DNA of 64,000 nt from Gemmatimonas sp. (GTDB taxonomy: Bacteria; Gemmatimonadota; Gemmatimonadetes; Gemmatimonadales; Gemmatimonadaceae). The notes under the pieces are model-generated. The model did not search any database and had not been told where the DNA came from. It saw only the letters and a list, made by a program, of their open reading frames with translations. The stretch spans positions 124,001-188,000 of the forward strand of contig NZ_JAPZSK010000002.1 in assembly GCF_027531815.1 (NCBI RefSeq), in the 5' to 3' direction. The position numbers and the translations under genes are program-made. How positions within the stretch are numbered: the stretch's first letter is position 1; the number at the start of each line of letters is the position of its first letter. Positions 52,794-61,080 of this stretch are shown here, piece by piece.

Positions 52794-55624
52794 TGGTGAT
52801 CTGCGCCATCCCGCCGCGCCCCCTCGGGATCGTAATGCACCGGGTCCACCAGGGTCACCGATGCCACCCGCCCGTCGAGGAGCGGGGCGTGCAGCACCTC
52901 GCCCAGCCGCGCGCGTCCGTCGCGCACCAGCGCGAGCCCGAGGGCACACGCCAGCGTGGGACTGTAGCGACTGCTGGACACATGCCCGTCGATGGGCATT
53001 GGCGGGGCCCCCAGCGCGCTGGTGAGGGCGACGCCTTCGGGAATCACCAGCTGCGGGTCGTTGGCGCGGAAGCCCACCAGCTGCGCCCGCCCGCCCGCCC
53101 GCGGTGCGACACGTTCCAGTGAGCGGCGCCCCACAAACGTTTTGCGCGCGGGCACCATCCACCCGAGCCCCGCGTCGTGCGGTGTGGTAAGTGCCTCGGT
53201 GTCCTGCCCCACAATGAGGTACCCCTTTTCGATGCGCAGCACCTGTAGTGCGTCGAGGCCATACGGCGTCACCCCCAGTGGCGCGCCCGCGGCCAGCAGC
53301 GCCCGCCAGAGGGCGGGCCCGTCGTGCCACGGGACGCTCACTTCGTAGGCCAGCTCGCCCGAGAAGGAGACGCGCGCCACCTGCGCGTTTGCGATGCCGG
53401 CCACCGTGGCGGTGCGCACCGCAAGAAACGGGAACGCGTCACGGTCCACCGCCAGGCCCGGGGCGACATGCGCGAGCAGCGTGCGCGAGGCGGGTCCGAC
53501 CACGGCGACGGTGGTGAACTGTTCGGTGACGGGGGTCACCCAGCAGCGCTTGTCGGGCCACTCCGTCTGCAACCACTCCTCCATCCACTCGGCCACCGCG
53601 GCGGCGTGCCCGGTGGACGTGGTCACGAAGTACCGGTGCGCGCCGGTGCGCATGACCACGCCATCGTCCAGAATGGACCCGTCGAGATGACAGAGGACCG
53701 CGTAGCGCGCCTTCCCCTCGGGGAGCGACGCCAGCGGGGTGACATAGAGCTGGTCCAGCACCCAGGCGGCATCGGGGCCGCGCACGTCCAGCTTGCCCAA
53801 CGTGGAGACATCGGCCAGGGCCACGCCGGTGCGCGCCGCGCGCACCTCGCGCCGCACGGTGTCGTCGATCGATTCGCCTTCGCGCGGATAGCGCGACGCG
53901 CGCAGCCATTGCCCCGCCGGTTCGAAGACGGCGCCCAGCGCCTCGTGTTCCGCATGCAGGGCGGTGGTGCGCACGGGGTCGAACCGCGTGCCCTGCGCGC
54001 GGCCGGCCACCAGGTGAAAGGGGATCGGCTCCACCGGTGGCCGGCTCCCCGATGTGCCCACCACGGCGGCCGCGTGTCCAGCGCGCGCGGCCACCAGCGC
54101 GGCCGCCAGCACCTTCGCGGCGCGTCCCTGCTCCACGCCGGTCCCGACGAGCGTGTAGCGCTTCACGTGCTCCACATGCGTGGCGCCGGCATCCACCGCG
54201 CGCACGATGCCGGCCACGGTCGCATCGCGATGCAAGTCCACGAAGCTGCGCGACTCGTCGCCATCGGGGGCGGGCACCTGCCACGTCAGTCCAGGCGGGT
54301 CCTCGTCCACGTCGTCGGTCGTTGGGGCGGCGGCCTCGCCATCCAGCCCCAACGCCGCGCGCGCCGCGGTCGCTCCCTGGGCGAGCGCATCCGCGAGTGT
54401 CAATCGACCAGTCACGGCGCCGGCGAGCCATTGCCCGGGGAGCGGCGCGGACGGCACGGCCGTGCCCAACCGTTCGTCGTACGTACTCGTGCCACCCAGA
54501 TGCAGATGCAGGTGCAGGTTGGGATCCACGCCGGCGGAGGTGGCAAGCAGGTCGGTCTCGAGCGTGAGTGTGGTGTCGCCGGTCTGTACGTGAACAGCGC
54601 ACAGGGTGCCGTACGCGTCGGCGTCGGTGCCCACCACCTGGGCCTTGTCGAGCACGCGGACGCCCGCCGCACGCACCGCGGACCGCAGCGGACTGGTGCC
54701 GGGAGGGCGCATGTCCACGACAGCGGCGACCGACACGCCGGCCTCGTGCCACGCCAGCGCCGTGCGATAGGCATCATCGTGCGCGGTGAACAGCACGCCG
54801 CGCGCGGGGGCGAGCGCATGCTGCCGCAGGTAGTGGCGCGCGGCGCCCGCCAGCATGATGCCGGGGCGATCGTTGTCGGGGAACACCAGCGGGCGCTCCA
54901 GCGTGCCGGTGGCCAGCACGATGGCCTGCGCGCGCACTTGCCAGAGCCGCTGCTCGGGTAGCGCGCCGCGCGCCGCCTCGGGGAGGGCGCCCCCCACGCG
55001 CTGGGCCAGCCACATGCCGTTTTGGTCGAGGGGCATGACGGCGGTGGTACCGGTGAGCACCGTGACGTCGGGCGCGGCGCGCAGTTCGTGTTCGACGGCC
55101 GCCAGCCACGCCTCGGCGGGAGCGCCATCGATACGACGCGCCTCGCGCCGCAACGCGCCGCCCACCACCGGCGCGCAGTCGGCGAGAAGGACCCGCGCGC
55201 CGGCGCGCGCGCCTTCCAGGGCCGCCGCCAGTCCCGCTGGCCCGGCGCCCACCACCAGCAGGTCGCAGTGGGCGTACCGCCAGTCGAAGCGGGAGGGGTC
55301 ACGTGCGGGGACCAGCGTCCCCTTCACGATGCGACCCTGGGCCGACAGCCCCTCGTACAACGGCAGCGCCGTGGTGCGCACCAGCGGCTCCTCCACCGGC
55401 GCCCTCGCCACCTGGGCGAAACCGGTGGCTTCCTCGAGCCCCGCGCTCATGATGCCGCGCGGGCGCCCCGCCGACACGCTCGTGCCGAGCACCCGCACCC
55501 CGGCTCCGAGCAGCGCCGATGCCAGCGTGTCGCCGGCGAAGCCGCTGAGTCGTGTGCCGTTCCAGGTGAACGCGAGCGGCCGGGTGCGGTCGATGCCGAG
55601 TCCACCCGTAGCGAGGCGCTTCAC
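52790..55624 (-). CDS. soxA: Heterotetrameric sarcosine oxidase alpha subunit
   Basis: 944 residues. N-terminal [2Fe-2S]-like fold without the cysteines (FTWNGTRLSGFAGDTLASALL), NAD/FAD-binding domain with LLVVGAGPAGLAAALEGARAG, and C-terminal aminomethyltransferase-like folate domains (DVSTLGKLDVRGPDAAWVLDQLYV, FSGELAYEVSVPW, LRIEKGYLIVGQDTE). Family reaction: oxidation of sarcosine to glycine with transfer of the methyl carbon to tetrahydrofolate. GTG 55624 overlaps the soxD TGA as GTGA. Length is normal for the family. Confidence 0.95.
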   Translation of the reverse strand: MKRLATGGLGIDRTRPLAFTWNGTRLSGFAGDTLASALLGAGVRVLGTSVSAGRPRGIMSAGLEEATGFAQVARAPVEEPLVRTTALPLYEGLSAQGRIVKGTLVPARDPSRFDWRYAHCDLLVVGAGPAGLAAALEGARAGARVLLADCAPVVGGALRREARRIDGAPAEAWLAAVEHELRAAPDVTVLTGTTAVMPLDQNGMWLAQRVGGALPEAARGALPEQRLWQVRAQAIVLATGTLERPLVFPDNDRPGIMLAGAARHYLRQHALAPARGVLFTAHDDAYRTALAWHEAGVSVAAVVDMRPPGTSPLRSAVRAAGVRVLDKAQVVGTDADAYGTLCAVHVQTGDTTLTLETDLLATSAGVDPNLHLHLHLGGTSTYDERLGTAVPSAPLPGQWLAGAVTGRLTLADALAQGATAARAALGLDGEAAAPTTDDVDEDPPGLTWQVPAPDGDESRSFVDLHRDATVAGIVRAVDAGATHVEHVKRYTLVGTGVEQGRAAKVLAAALVAARAGHAAAVVGTSGSRPPVEPIPFHLVAGRAQGTRFDPVRTTALHAEHEALGAVFEPAGQWLRASRYPREGESIDDTVRREVRAARTGVALADVSTLGKLDVRGPDAAWVLDQLYVTPLASLPEGKARYAVLCHLDGSILDDGVVMRTGAHRYFVTTSTGHAAAVAEWMEEWLQTEWPDKRCWVTPVTEQFTTVAVVGPASRTLLAHVAPGLAVDRDAFPFLAVRTATVAGIANAQVARVSFSGELAYEVSVPWHDGPALWRALLAAGAPLGVTPYGLDALQVLRIEKGYLIVGQDTEALTTPHDAGLGWMVPARKTFVGRRSLERVAPRAGGRAQLVGFRANDPQLVIPEGVALTSALGAPPMPIDGHVSSSRYSPTLACALGLALVRDGRARLGEVLHAPLLDGRVASVTLVDPVHYDPEGARRDGADHQ

Positions 55625-55890
55625 GAGGTCGGCTCCGCCGGCGGCGCGCTCACCGGCCGCGTCGCCACGATCGCGTGTGTGCGGGTATCGCGCACCACGT
55701 GAAGCCATTGCCGACAGCCGTGCACGTGCACCCACTGCTCGGTCAGCGGGCCCAGCGGGGTGTCGCGCAGGTACAGCACGCGTGCCCACTCCTCGTCGGT
55801 GGCGTGCTCGGGGAGAGGCACGCCGGAGCCCGCGTGACGGAACTCCACTTCGTCGCGCGGGCCACAGTGGGGGCAGGGAATGCGCAACAT
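55621..55890 (-). CDS. soxD: Heterotetrameric sarcosine oxidase delta subunit
   Basis: 89 residues, zinc-binding subunit. MLRIPCPHCGPRDEVEF gives the C-x2-C, WARVLYLRDTPLGP is the family centre, and EQWVHVHGCRQWLHVVRDT supplies the further Cys/His ligands. ATG 55890 was chosen at the start of the conserved domain; the frame continues upstream but overlaps soxB. It lies 1 nt after soxB and overlaps soxA. Confidence 0.95.
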   Translation of the reverse strand: MLRIPCPHCGPRDEVEFRHAGSGVPLPEHATDEEWARVLYLRDTPLGPLTEQWVHVHGCRQWLHVVRDTRTHAIVATRPVSAPPAEPTS

Positions 55891-55891
55891 C

Positions 55892-57106
55892 TCAGTGTGC
55901 CACTCCTGCGGCGCCGTGCTCGTCCACGAGGGCGCCGGTGGTGAAGCGTTCGAGACCGAAGGCGGCACTCAACGGGTGCGGCGTGCCCGTGGCGAGTGTG
56001 TGCGCGAAGACCACCCCCGAGCCGGGCGTGGCCTTGAAGCCACCGGTCCCCCAGCCGCAATTGAGGAAGAGTCCGTCACGCGGCGTGGCGCCGATGATGG
56101 GGGCGGCGTCGGGGGAGACATCCACCGTTCCCGCCCACACGCGCAGCAGGTGCGCGCGCGCCATGATCGGGTACAGCTCCATGGCCGCCTGGAGTTGCTG
56201 TTCGAGAATGTGCGACGAGCCGCGCTGTGCGTACGACCGATAGGGATCGCGCGCGGCGCCCATGACCAGCTCCCCCTTGTGTGCCTGGCTCACGTACATG
56301 TGCAGACGCCCCGAGAGCGCCACGCAGGGCAGGAACGGCTCGTGAATATCCGAGACGAGCGCCTGCAGCGGGTAGCTCTGCACGGGCACCTCGATGCCGG
56401 CGAGACGGGCCAGGAGCGGGGTGCGCCCCGCGCTCACGAGCCCGACGCGGCCAGCGCCAATGTCGCCGCGTGTGGTCCGCACGCCGGTGATGCGGTTGCC
56501 GCTGCGCACGAACCCGGTGACCTCGCACCCCTGCAGGAGGTGCACCCCCGCCGCATCGCAGGCGCGCGCAAGGTGGAAGACCACCGCATCGTGACGCGCA
56601 ATCCCGCCGCGCGGCTGCAGCGCCGCGCCGTAGACCGGATAGCGCGGCGCGTCGGAGATATCGAGGATGGGGCAGAGACGGGGCAGGTCCTCCCGCGTGA
56701 CCCAGTCGGCGTCGATGCCGGCCATGCGATTCGCGTACACCACGCGCTGCGCCGCCGCCGCTTCCGCCTGCGAGTGTGCAAGGGTCAGCAGCGAGCGCTG
56801 GTCGAAGAGGATCTCCGGGCCCAGCTCCTCCGGCCATCGCTCCCACCGGCGCACGCAAAACTCGTAGAGCGGCATGCTCTCCTCGCGCAGGTAATTGGAG
56901 CGGATGATCGTGGTGTTGCGCACCGCGTTGCCGTTGCCCAGCCAGCCGCGCTCCACCACGGCCACGTTGGTGAGGCCGTGCTCACGCGCGAGATGGTAGG
57001 CGGTGGAGAGCCCGTGCAGCCCGCCGCCCACCACCACGATGTCGTACTGGGCGCGGGGTTCGGGGTGACGCCACAGGACAGGCGGATTGCGAAAGGCGTG
57101 TTCCAC
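55892..57106 (-). CDS. soxB: Heterotetrameric sarcosine oxidase beta subunit
   Basis: 404 residues. FAD-binding motif YDIVVVGGGLHGLSTAYHLA near residue 21-40, RNTTIIRSNYL, and the C-terminal PIIGATPRDGLFLNCGWGTGGFKATPGSG, all typical of SoxB. The subunit carries the substrate site with FAD and covalent FMN. GTG 57106 gives the normal N-terminus (VEHAFRNPPVLW) and lies 7 nt after the upstream hydrolase. First of the soxBDAG order. Confidence 0.95.
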   Translation of the reverse strand: MEHAFRNPPVLWRHPEPRAQYDIVVVGGGLHGLSTAYHLAREHGLTNVAVVERGWLGNGNAVRNTTIIRSNYLREESMPLYEFCVRRWERWPEELGPEILFDQRSLLTLAHSQAEAAAAQRVVYANRMAGIDADWVTREDLPRLCPILDISDAPRYPVYGAALQPRGGIARHDAVVFHLARACDAAGVHLLQGCEVTGFVRSGNRITGVRTTRGDIGAGRVGLVSAGRTPLLARLAGIEVPVQSYPLQALVSDIHEPFLPCVALSGRLHMYVSQAHKGELVMGAARDPYRSYAQRGSSHILEQQLQAAMELYPIMARAHLLRVWAGTVDVSPDAAPIIGATPRDGLFLNCGWGTGGFKATPGSGVVFAHTLATGTPHPLSAAFGLERFTTGALVDEHGAAGVAH

Positions 57107-57113
57107 GGTGGGG

Positions 57114-58280
57114 CTAGCGGGCGGAGTCGGGCGGCACGGCCACAGCGAGGGCACGGCGCACGGCGCCGAGCACGGTGTCCGGATACTCGTACGGGAAGTT
57201 ATGCGACGCGCCGTCAGGCGGATGGATGAGTTCCGCCCGGTTCGAGACCGCAAGATAGCGCACGCGGGACCGCAGGAAGAAATTCAACGCGCGCCGCTCG
57301 AGCGCCGGCGGCAGCCGCAGCGGCCGGATCTCCGCCTCCGGGCCCCCGCGCGGGATCACCACGAACACCGGCAGGCTGTCCAGCTCCCCGTCGTAGACCA
57401 CCAGATCGGGGGCTTCACGCCCCACGACCGGGGCGGTGAATTCCTCGAAGATCGACGCAGTCGCGAAGCTGTTGGCGGCACGGGCCGCTCCTGCCGACAT
57501 GGCCTCTCGCACCTCGGCTAGCAGCGTATCGCGGGCGCGCACGAAGGGCGGGGCATTGGGGCCAGGGCGCGGCGGCGGCGCCCAGAGGCCGAACGCACTG
57601 CGCAGCCCCAATTCGCGCCCCAACTGCACCAGCCCCTGCGCTGCCGCCGCCCCGAATACGGGGGCGTACACGAAGGCATCGGGGGGTGTGGCGTCCAGCA
57701 GCACGACCGCTGCCGTGCGCGCGGGATAGCGCCGCGCGTAGTTGGCCGCCAACAGGCCCCCGTATGAATGCCCGACGAGCACGAAGGGCCCCGGCTCGCC
57801 CGCACGACGAAGCAGCGTCTCCAGCTCTTCCGCCTCCACCCGCGTGCGCCGCGGAAAGGGGCCGGGGTCGCTCCACCCGGTGCCCGCGCGATCGAACAGA
57901 ATGGACCGGGTCTCGCCGCGCATGGCCCGATGCAGGTGGTACAGTGCGTTCCCCTGCTCGTGCGCGCCGGGGATCCACACCACCGTCGCGCCACCGCGCG
58001 CGTTCCCTTCGGCGAGCAGGTGCAGCCGGTACCCGCCGACATCCACCAGCGTCCCCGGCGCCGGCGCCGCTGCCATGGCGCGCTGCTGGTCGAGTCCCCC
58101 CTTGGTGCCCATGGCGGTGAGCACCACCCCGATCAGCACGGGAGCCAGCGCCACCAGGCGCAGCACCCGCCCGCGGCGACGCGCGGCCAGCGCCACCAGC
58201 CCGCCCAGCACCAGCAGGACGCCGCCCAACAGCGCCCCACCAAACGGCTGCGACAGCAGCGTATAGAGCCCGTTCAGCAT
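57114..58280 (-). CDS. Membrane-anchored alpha/beta hydrolase
   Basis: 388 residues. Two N-terminal hydrophobic helices (GGALLGGVLLVLGGLVALA and VLRLVALAPVLIGVVLTAM) anchor an alpha/beta hydrolase. Visible: VVWIPGAHEQGNALYHLH, LFDRAGTGWSDPGPFP, nucleophile elbow FVLVGHSYGGLLAANYA and a late HPPDGASHNFPYE with the His. Substrate unknown. ATG 58280 shares its A with the dipeptidase stop (TGATG), so the genes are coupled. Confidence 0.88.
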   Translation of the reverse strand: MLNGLYTLLSQPFGGALLGGVLLVLGGLVALAARRRGRVLRLVALAPVLIGVVLTAMGTKGGLDQQRAMAAAPAPGTLVDVGGYRLHLLAEGNARGGATVVWIPGAHEQGNALYHLHRAMRGETRSILFDRAGTGWSDPGPFPRRTRVEAEELETLLRRAGEPGPFVLVGHSYGGLLAANYARRYPARTAAVVLLDATPPDAFVYAPVFGAAAAQGLVQLGRELGLRSAFGLWAPPPRPGPNAPPFVRARDTLLAEVREAMSAGAARAANSFATASIFEEFTAPVVGREAPDLVVYDGELDSLPVFVVIPRGGPEAEIRPLRLPPALERRALNFFLRSRVRYLAVSNRAELIHPPDGASHNFPYEYPDTVLGAVRRALAVAVPPDSAR

Positions 58281-59605
58281 CAGTGGCCTCCCGGCGGTGT
58301 GGCGGGACGTTTCGCCCCGTCCAGCGCCTCGATGGTGGCGGTAGAGGGCTCAAGGGTGCGCTGTAGCCGCGCTGCCACCCGCTCCACCTCGGTGAACACC
58401 CGCAGGACGTTTCCGCCGGCAAGCTTGCGGAGCTCCGCGTCGCTCCAGCCACGGCGAATCAACTCGGCAAAGAGCGCCGGATAGCGCGAGACGTCCTCGA
58501 TCCCCTCCACCACATTCATCGGGCCGGTCGCGCCATAAAAGTCCGCCCCAATCCCCACATGGTCGACGCCCGCCACGCGGCGGATGTGCTCTATGTGGTC
58601 CGCCACGTCCTTGAGAGTGGCGCGCGGCATCGGGCCGTGCGTGGCGGTCCACTCGCGAAGCAGTCGCTCGGCCGCGCTGTCGCTCGTGGCCCGCTGCAAC
58701 CGCGGAATGAGCGCCTCCGACCAGCGCCGCAGCGGCTCGGACACGAACACCGTGACGAAGTTCACCTGCACCACGCCACCGTTGCGCGCCATGCGCTGCA
58801 GAATCGAATCGGGCACGTTGCGCACATGGTCGGTGAGGGCGCGCGCCGACGAGTGCGAAAAAATCACCGGGGCCTCCGACCCATCCAGCACGGCGCTCAT
58901 CGCCGCTGGCGACACATGCGAGATATCCACCATCATGCCGAGGCGGTTCATCTCGCGTACCACCTCGCGGCCGAAGGGGGTGAGGCCTCCGTGGCGCGGC
59001 AGCTCCGTTGCCGCGTCGGCCCAGTCGGTGGAGTGGAAGTGGGTGAGCGTCATGTAGCGCACGCCGAGGTCGTAATACGCCCGCAGCGCTCCCAGGGAGT
59101 TGGCAATGACGTGCCCGCCCTCGATTCCCAGGAGCGAGGCAATCCGTCCACTCGCGCGCACGCGCCGGATGTCGGCCGAACTCGCGGCGAACCCCAGATC
59201 GCGCGGATAGCGCGCGATGAGGCGCCGGGTCAGGTCGATCTGTTCCAGCTGGGCGCGCATGGCGTTCAGCGGTGAGAGGTCACTTGGCACGTAGACCGAC
59301 CAGAACTGCGTCCCCACCCCGCCGTCCCGCAGCTTCGGCAAGTCCGTGTCGCCGGCGCCGCGCGCGCGCAGATCGCGCGCGGTGAGGTCCATGGGATGCG
59401 TGGGGTCGAGGCGCAGCACCCACGGCAGGTCGTTGTGGGTGTCCACCAGCCCCACCTCGCGCAGGAGCGCCCGCGCGCGGCGCAGCGCCGCGTCGTCGGT
59501 GGCTGCCCTCTGCGCCGGCAGGGCGGTGAATGGCGCGCTCCACAGGCCCGCGATGGTCAGACCGGCCGCGGTGATCCGTGACAAGGCGTTGCGTGGGGCG
59601 ATCAT
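58280..59605 (-). CDS. Membrane (renal-type) dipeptidase, peptidase family M19
   Basis: 441 residues with a signal peptide (about 1-31, ending TALPAQ). Binuclear zinc ligands are seen in order: H-x-D in LVDTHNDLPWVL, Glu in LLGIEGGHVIAN, His in MMVDISHVSPAAM, His in IFSHSSARAL, and Asp in GVDHVGIGADFYG. M19 enzymes hydrolyse dipeptides, including ones with D- or non-standard C-terminal residues. ATG 59605 overlaps the preceding hydrolase stop (ATGA). Confidence 0.93.
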   Translation of the reverse strand: MIAPRNALSRITAAGLTIAGLWSAPFTALPAQRAATDDAALRRARALLREVGLVDTHNDLPWVLRLDPTHPMDLTARDLRARGAGDTDLPKLRDGGVGTQFWSVYVPSDLSPLNAMRAQLEQIDLTRRLIARYPRDLGFAASSADIRRVRASGRIASLLGIEGGHVIANSLGALRAYYDLGVRYMTLTHFHSTDWADAATELPRHGGLTPFGREVVREMNRLGMMVDISHVSPAAMSAVLDGSEAPVIFSHSSARALTDHVRNVPDSILQRMARNGGVVQVNFVTVFVSEPLRRWSEALIPRLQRATSDSAAERLLREWTATHGPMPRATLKDVADHIEHIRRVAGVDHVGIGADFYGATGPMNVVEGIEDVSRYPALFAELIRRGWSDAELRKLAGGNVLRVFTEVERVAARLQRTLEPSTATIEALDGAKRPATPPGGH

Positions 59606-61062
59606 GGGGCCTTCGCCGCTGGCGCCCTGGGCACTGCCGCGGCGCCCGTGGGCCAACCGCCGTCGAGGAAGGCGCGCAGCGCCGCGAGCAACTCGGCCGG
59701 GCGTTCATACTGCGGCCAGTGCCCCATGCCGGGCATCACCAGCAGGCGCCCCTGCGCCATGCCGGCTACCCACTCCTCGCTCCCGCCCAGTGGCGGATTG
59801 TCGCGGTCACCATGCACGACCAGCAGGGGCAGCCGAAAGCGGGACAGTCCTTCGCGGAAGTCAAACAGCCCCAGCTTGGCAATGAGCCGAGGCACGAAAT
59901 CGTTGTAGCGCGACCCGACCTCGTTGGGGGAGTCGCACACGTCCGGCGCACGATACCACTGGGTGGAGTCGGGCCAGTTGGTGCGCAGCCCCATCCACGC
60001 CCCGTTCCGACACCGACCCACCTCGTCGCCGGCAAACTCGCCGGCGGCGACGCGGGCGGCCATCCGCTTCTGCAGTGCCGGATCCATGCGGGGCGCCGAG
60101 TTCTTGCGCATGTCTTCCCACCAGGGTGAAAAGCGCGGCCCCACCGGGGTCAGGAGCACCAGCCGCGAGACGCGCGCCGGGAACTGCTCGGCGTAGCGAT
60201 AGGCCGCCAGCGCGCCGCCCGACCACCCCACCATGGTCACCTTGTCCGCGCCTACGGCCTGGCGAATCACCTCCGGGTCGATGGCATCGAATTCGAGAAT
60301 TCCCATCTTGTCCGGTGGCACCGAGTCGGTACGTCCGCGTCCGCGGATGTCGTAGGTCACCACACGCCGCGTGTCGGAGGCCAGGGCGTCCAGACTGGCG
60401 GCGAAGTAGTTGGCCGCGTTCACCAGCACGACGTCGGGGCCACGCCCCACTTCGCGGTACCAGAGCCGCACGCCGTCGGGGGTCGTGGCGTATCCCGTGC
60501 GCTCCGGGGGCCCCGCCTCCACCAGCCGCTTGAGGGCCGCCAGCTCCGCGTCGAAACGCTGCGCCGAGGAGCGCTGTCCCGCCGCGGCGCGCGCCCGCGC
60601 GGTGTCCGCCGCCCCGGGCGTCAGCCCGGCCGGTAGTCGCGTTTCCGCGAAGACATCGTAGCGCACCGTGGTGCGCCCATCGTGCTCCTCGAGCGAATAG
60701 GTCGCGAACCCCATGAGCGTGCCATCCGTACCCACCAGCTTCATGGTGCGACGGCGGTAGGGCACGAGTTCCGCGTTTACCAGGTAGTAGTCCGGCGCGC
60801 CCCCGGCCGCCGGGCGTGCGGCGAATACTTCGCCGGCAGCGCCCCACGGTCCCCCCGCGTGCGTGAGACGGTTCCCTTGCTTCCACGCCGACGGCTCCAC
60901 GATGTGCGGCCACACCGCCATCGCCGTGCGTGCGATGGTGATGCTGCGCTGCGCCACCAGATGGGTGGCGTCGGGCACCTGCCCGGGTGACGAGGAGGGC
61001 GCCATGGTCGCCACCACGGCGACGAACGGAAGCGTGCAACGCACGCGGCGGGCGACGGTCAT
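59602..61062 (-). CDS. SRPBCC-domain / alpha-beta hydrolase fusion, exported
   Basis: 486 residues. After a signal peptide (about 1-28), residues about 35-150 form an SRPBCC/polyketide-cyclase-like domain (VAQRSITIARTAMAVWPHI, NRLTHAGGPWG, TMKLVGTDGTLMGFATY, TTVRYDVFAE). From about 190 an alpha/beta hydrolase follows: GVRLWYREVGRGPDVVLVN, TYDIRGRGRTDSVP, nucleophile in MVGWSGGALAAYRYA, Asp in VVHGDRDNPP and His in PGMGHWPQYE. ATG 61062 is preferred over TTG 61068. It lies 18 nt after the S9 gene. Confidence 0.87.
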   Translation of the reverse strand: MTVARRVRCTLPFVAVVATMAPSSSPGQVPDATHLVAQRSITIARTAMAVWPHIVEPSAWKQGNRLTHAGGPWGAAGEVFAARPAAGGAPDYYLVNAELVPYRRRTMKLVGTDGTLMGFATYSLEEHDGRTTVRYDVFAETRLPAGLTPGAADTARARAAAGQRSSAQRFDAELAALKRLVEAGPPERTGYATTPDGVRLWYREVGRGPDVVLVNAANYFAASLDALASDTRRVVTYDIRGRGRTDSVPPDKMGILEFDAIDPEVIRQAVGADKVTMVGWSGGALAAYRYAEQFPARVSRLVLLTPVGPRFSPWWEDMRKNSAPRMDPALQKRMAARVAAGEFAGDEVGRCRNGAWMGLRTNWPDSTQWYRAPDVCDSPNEVGSRYNDFVPRLIAKLGLFDFREGLSRFRLPLLVVHGDRDNPPLGGSEEWVAGMAQGRLLVMPGMGHWPQYERPAELLAALRAFLDGGWPTGAAAVPRAPAAKAP

Positions 61063-61080
61063 GAACAAGTCAGTAAAGGG

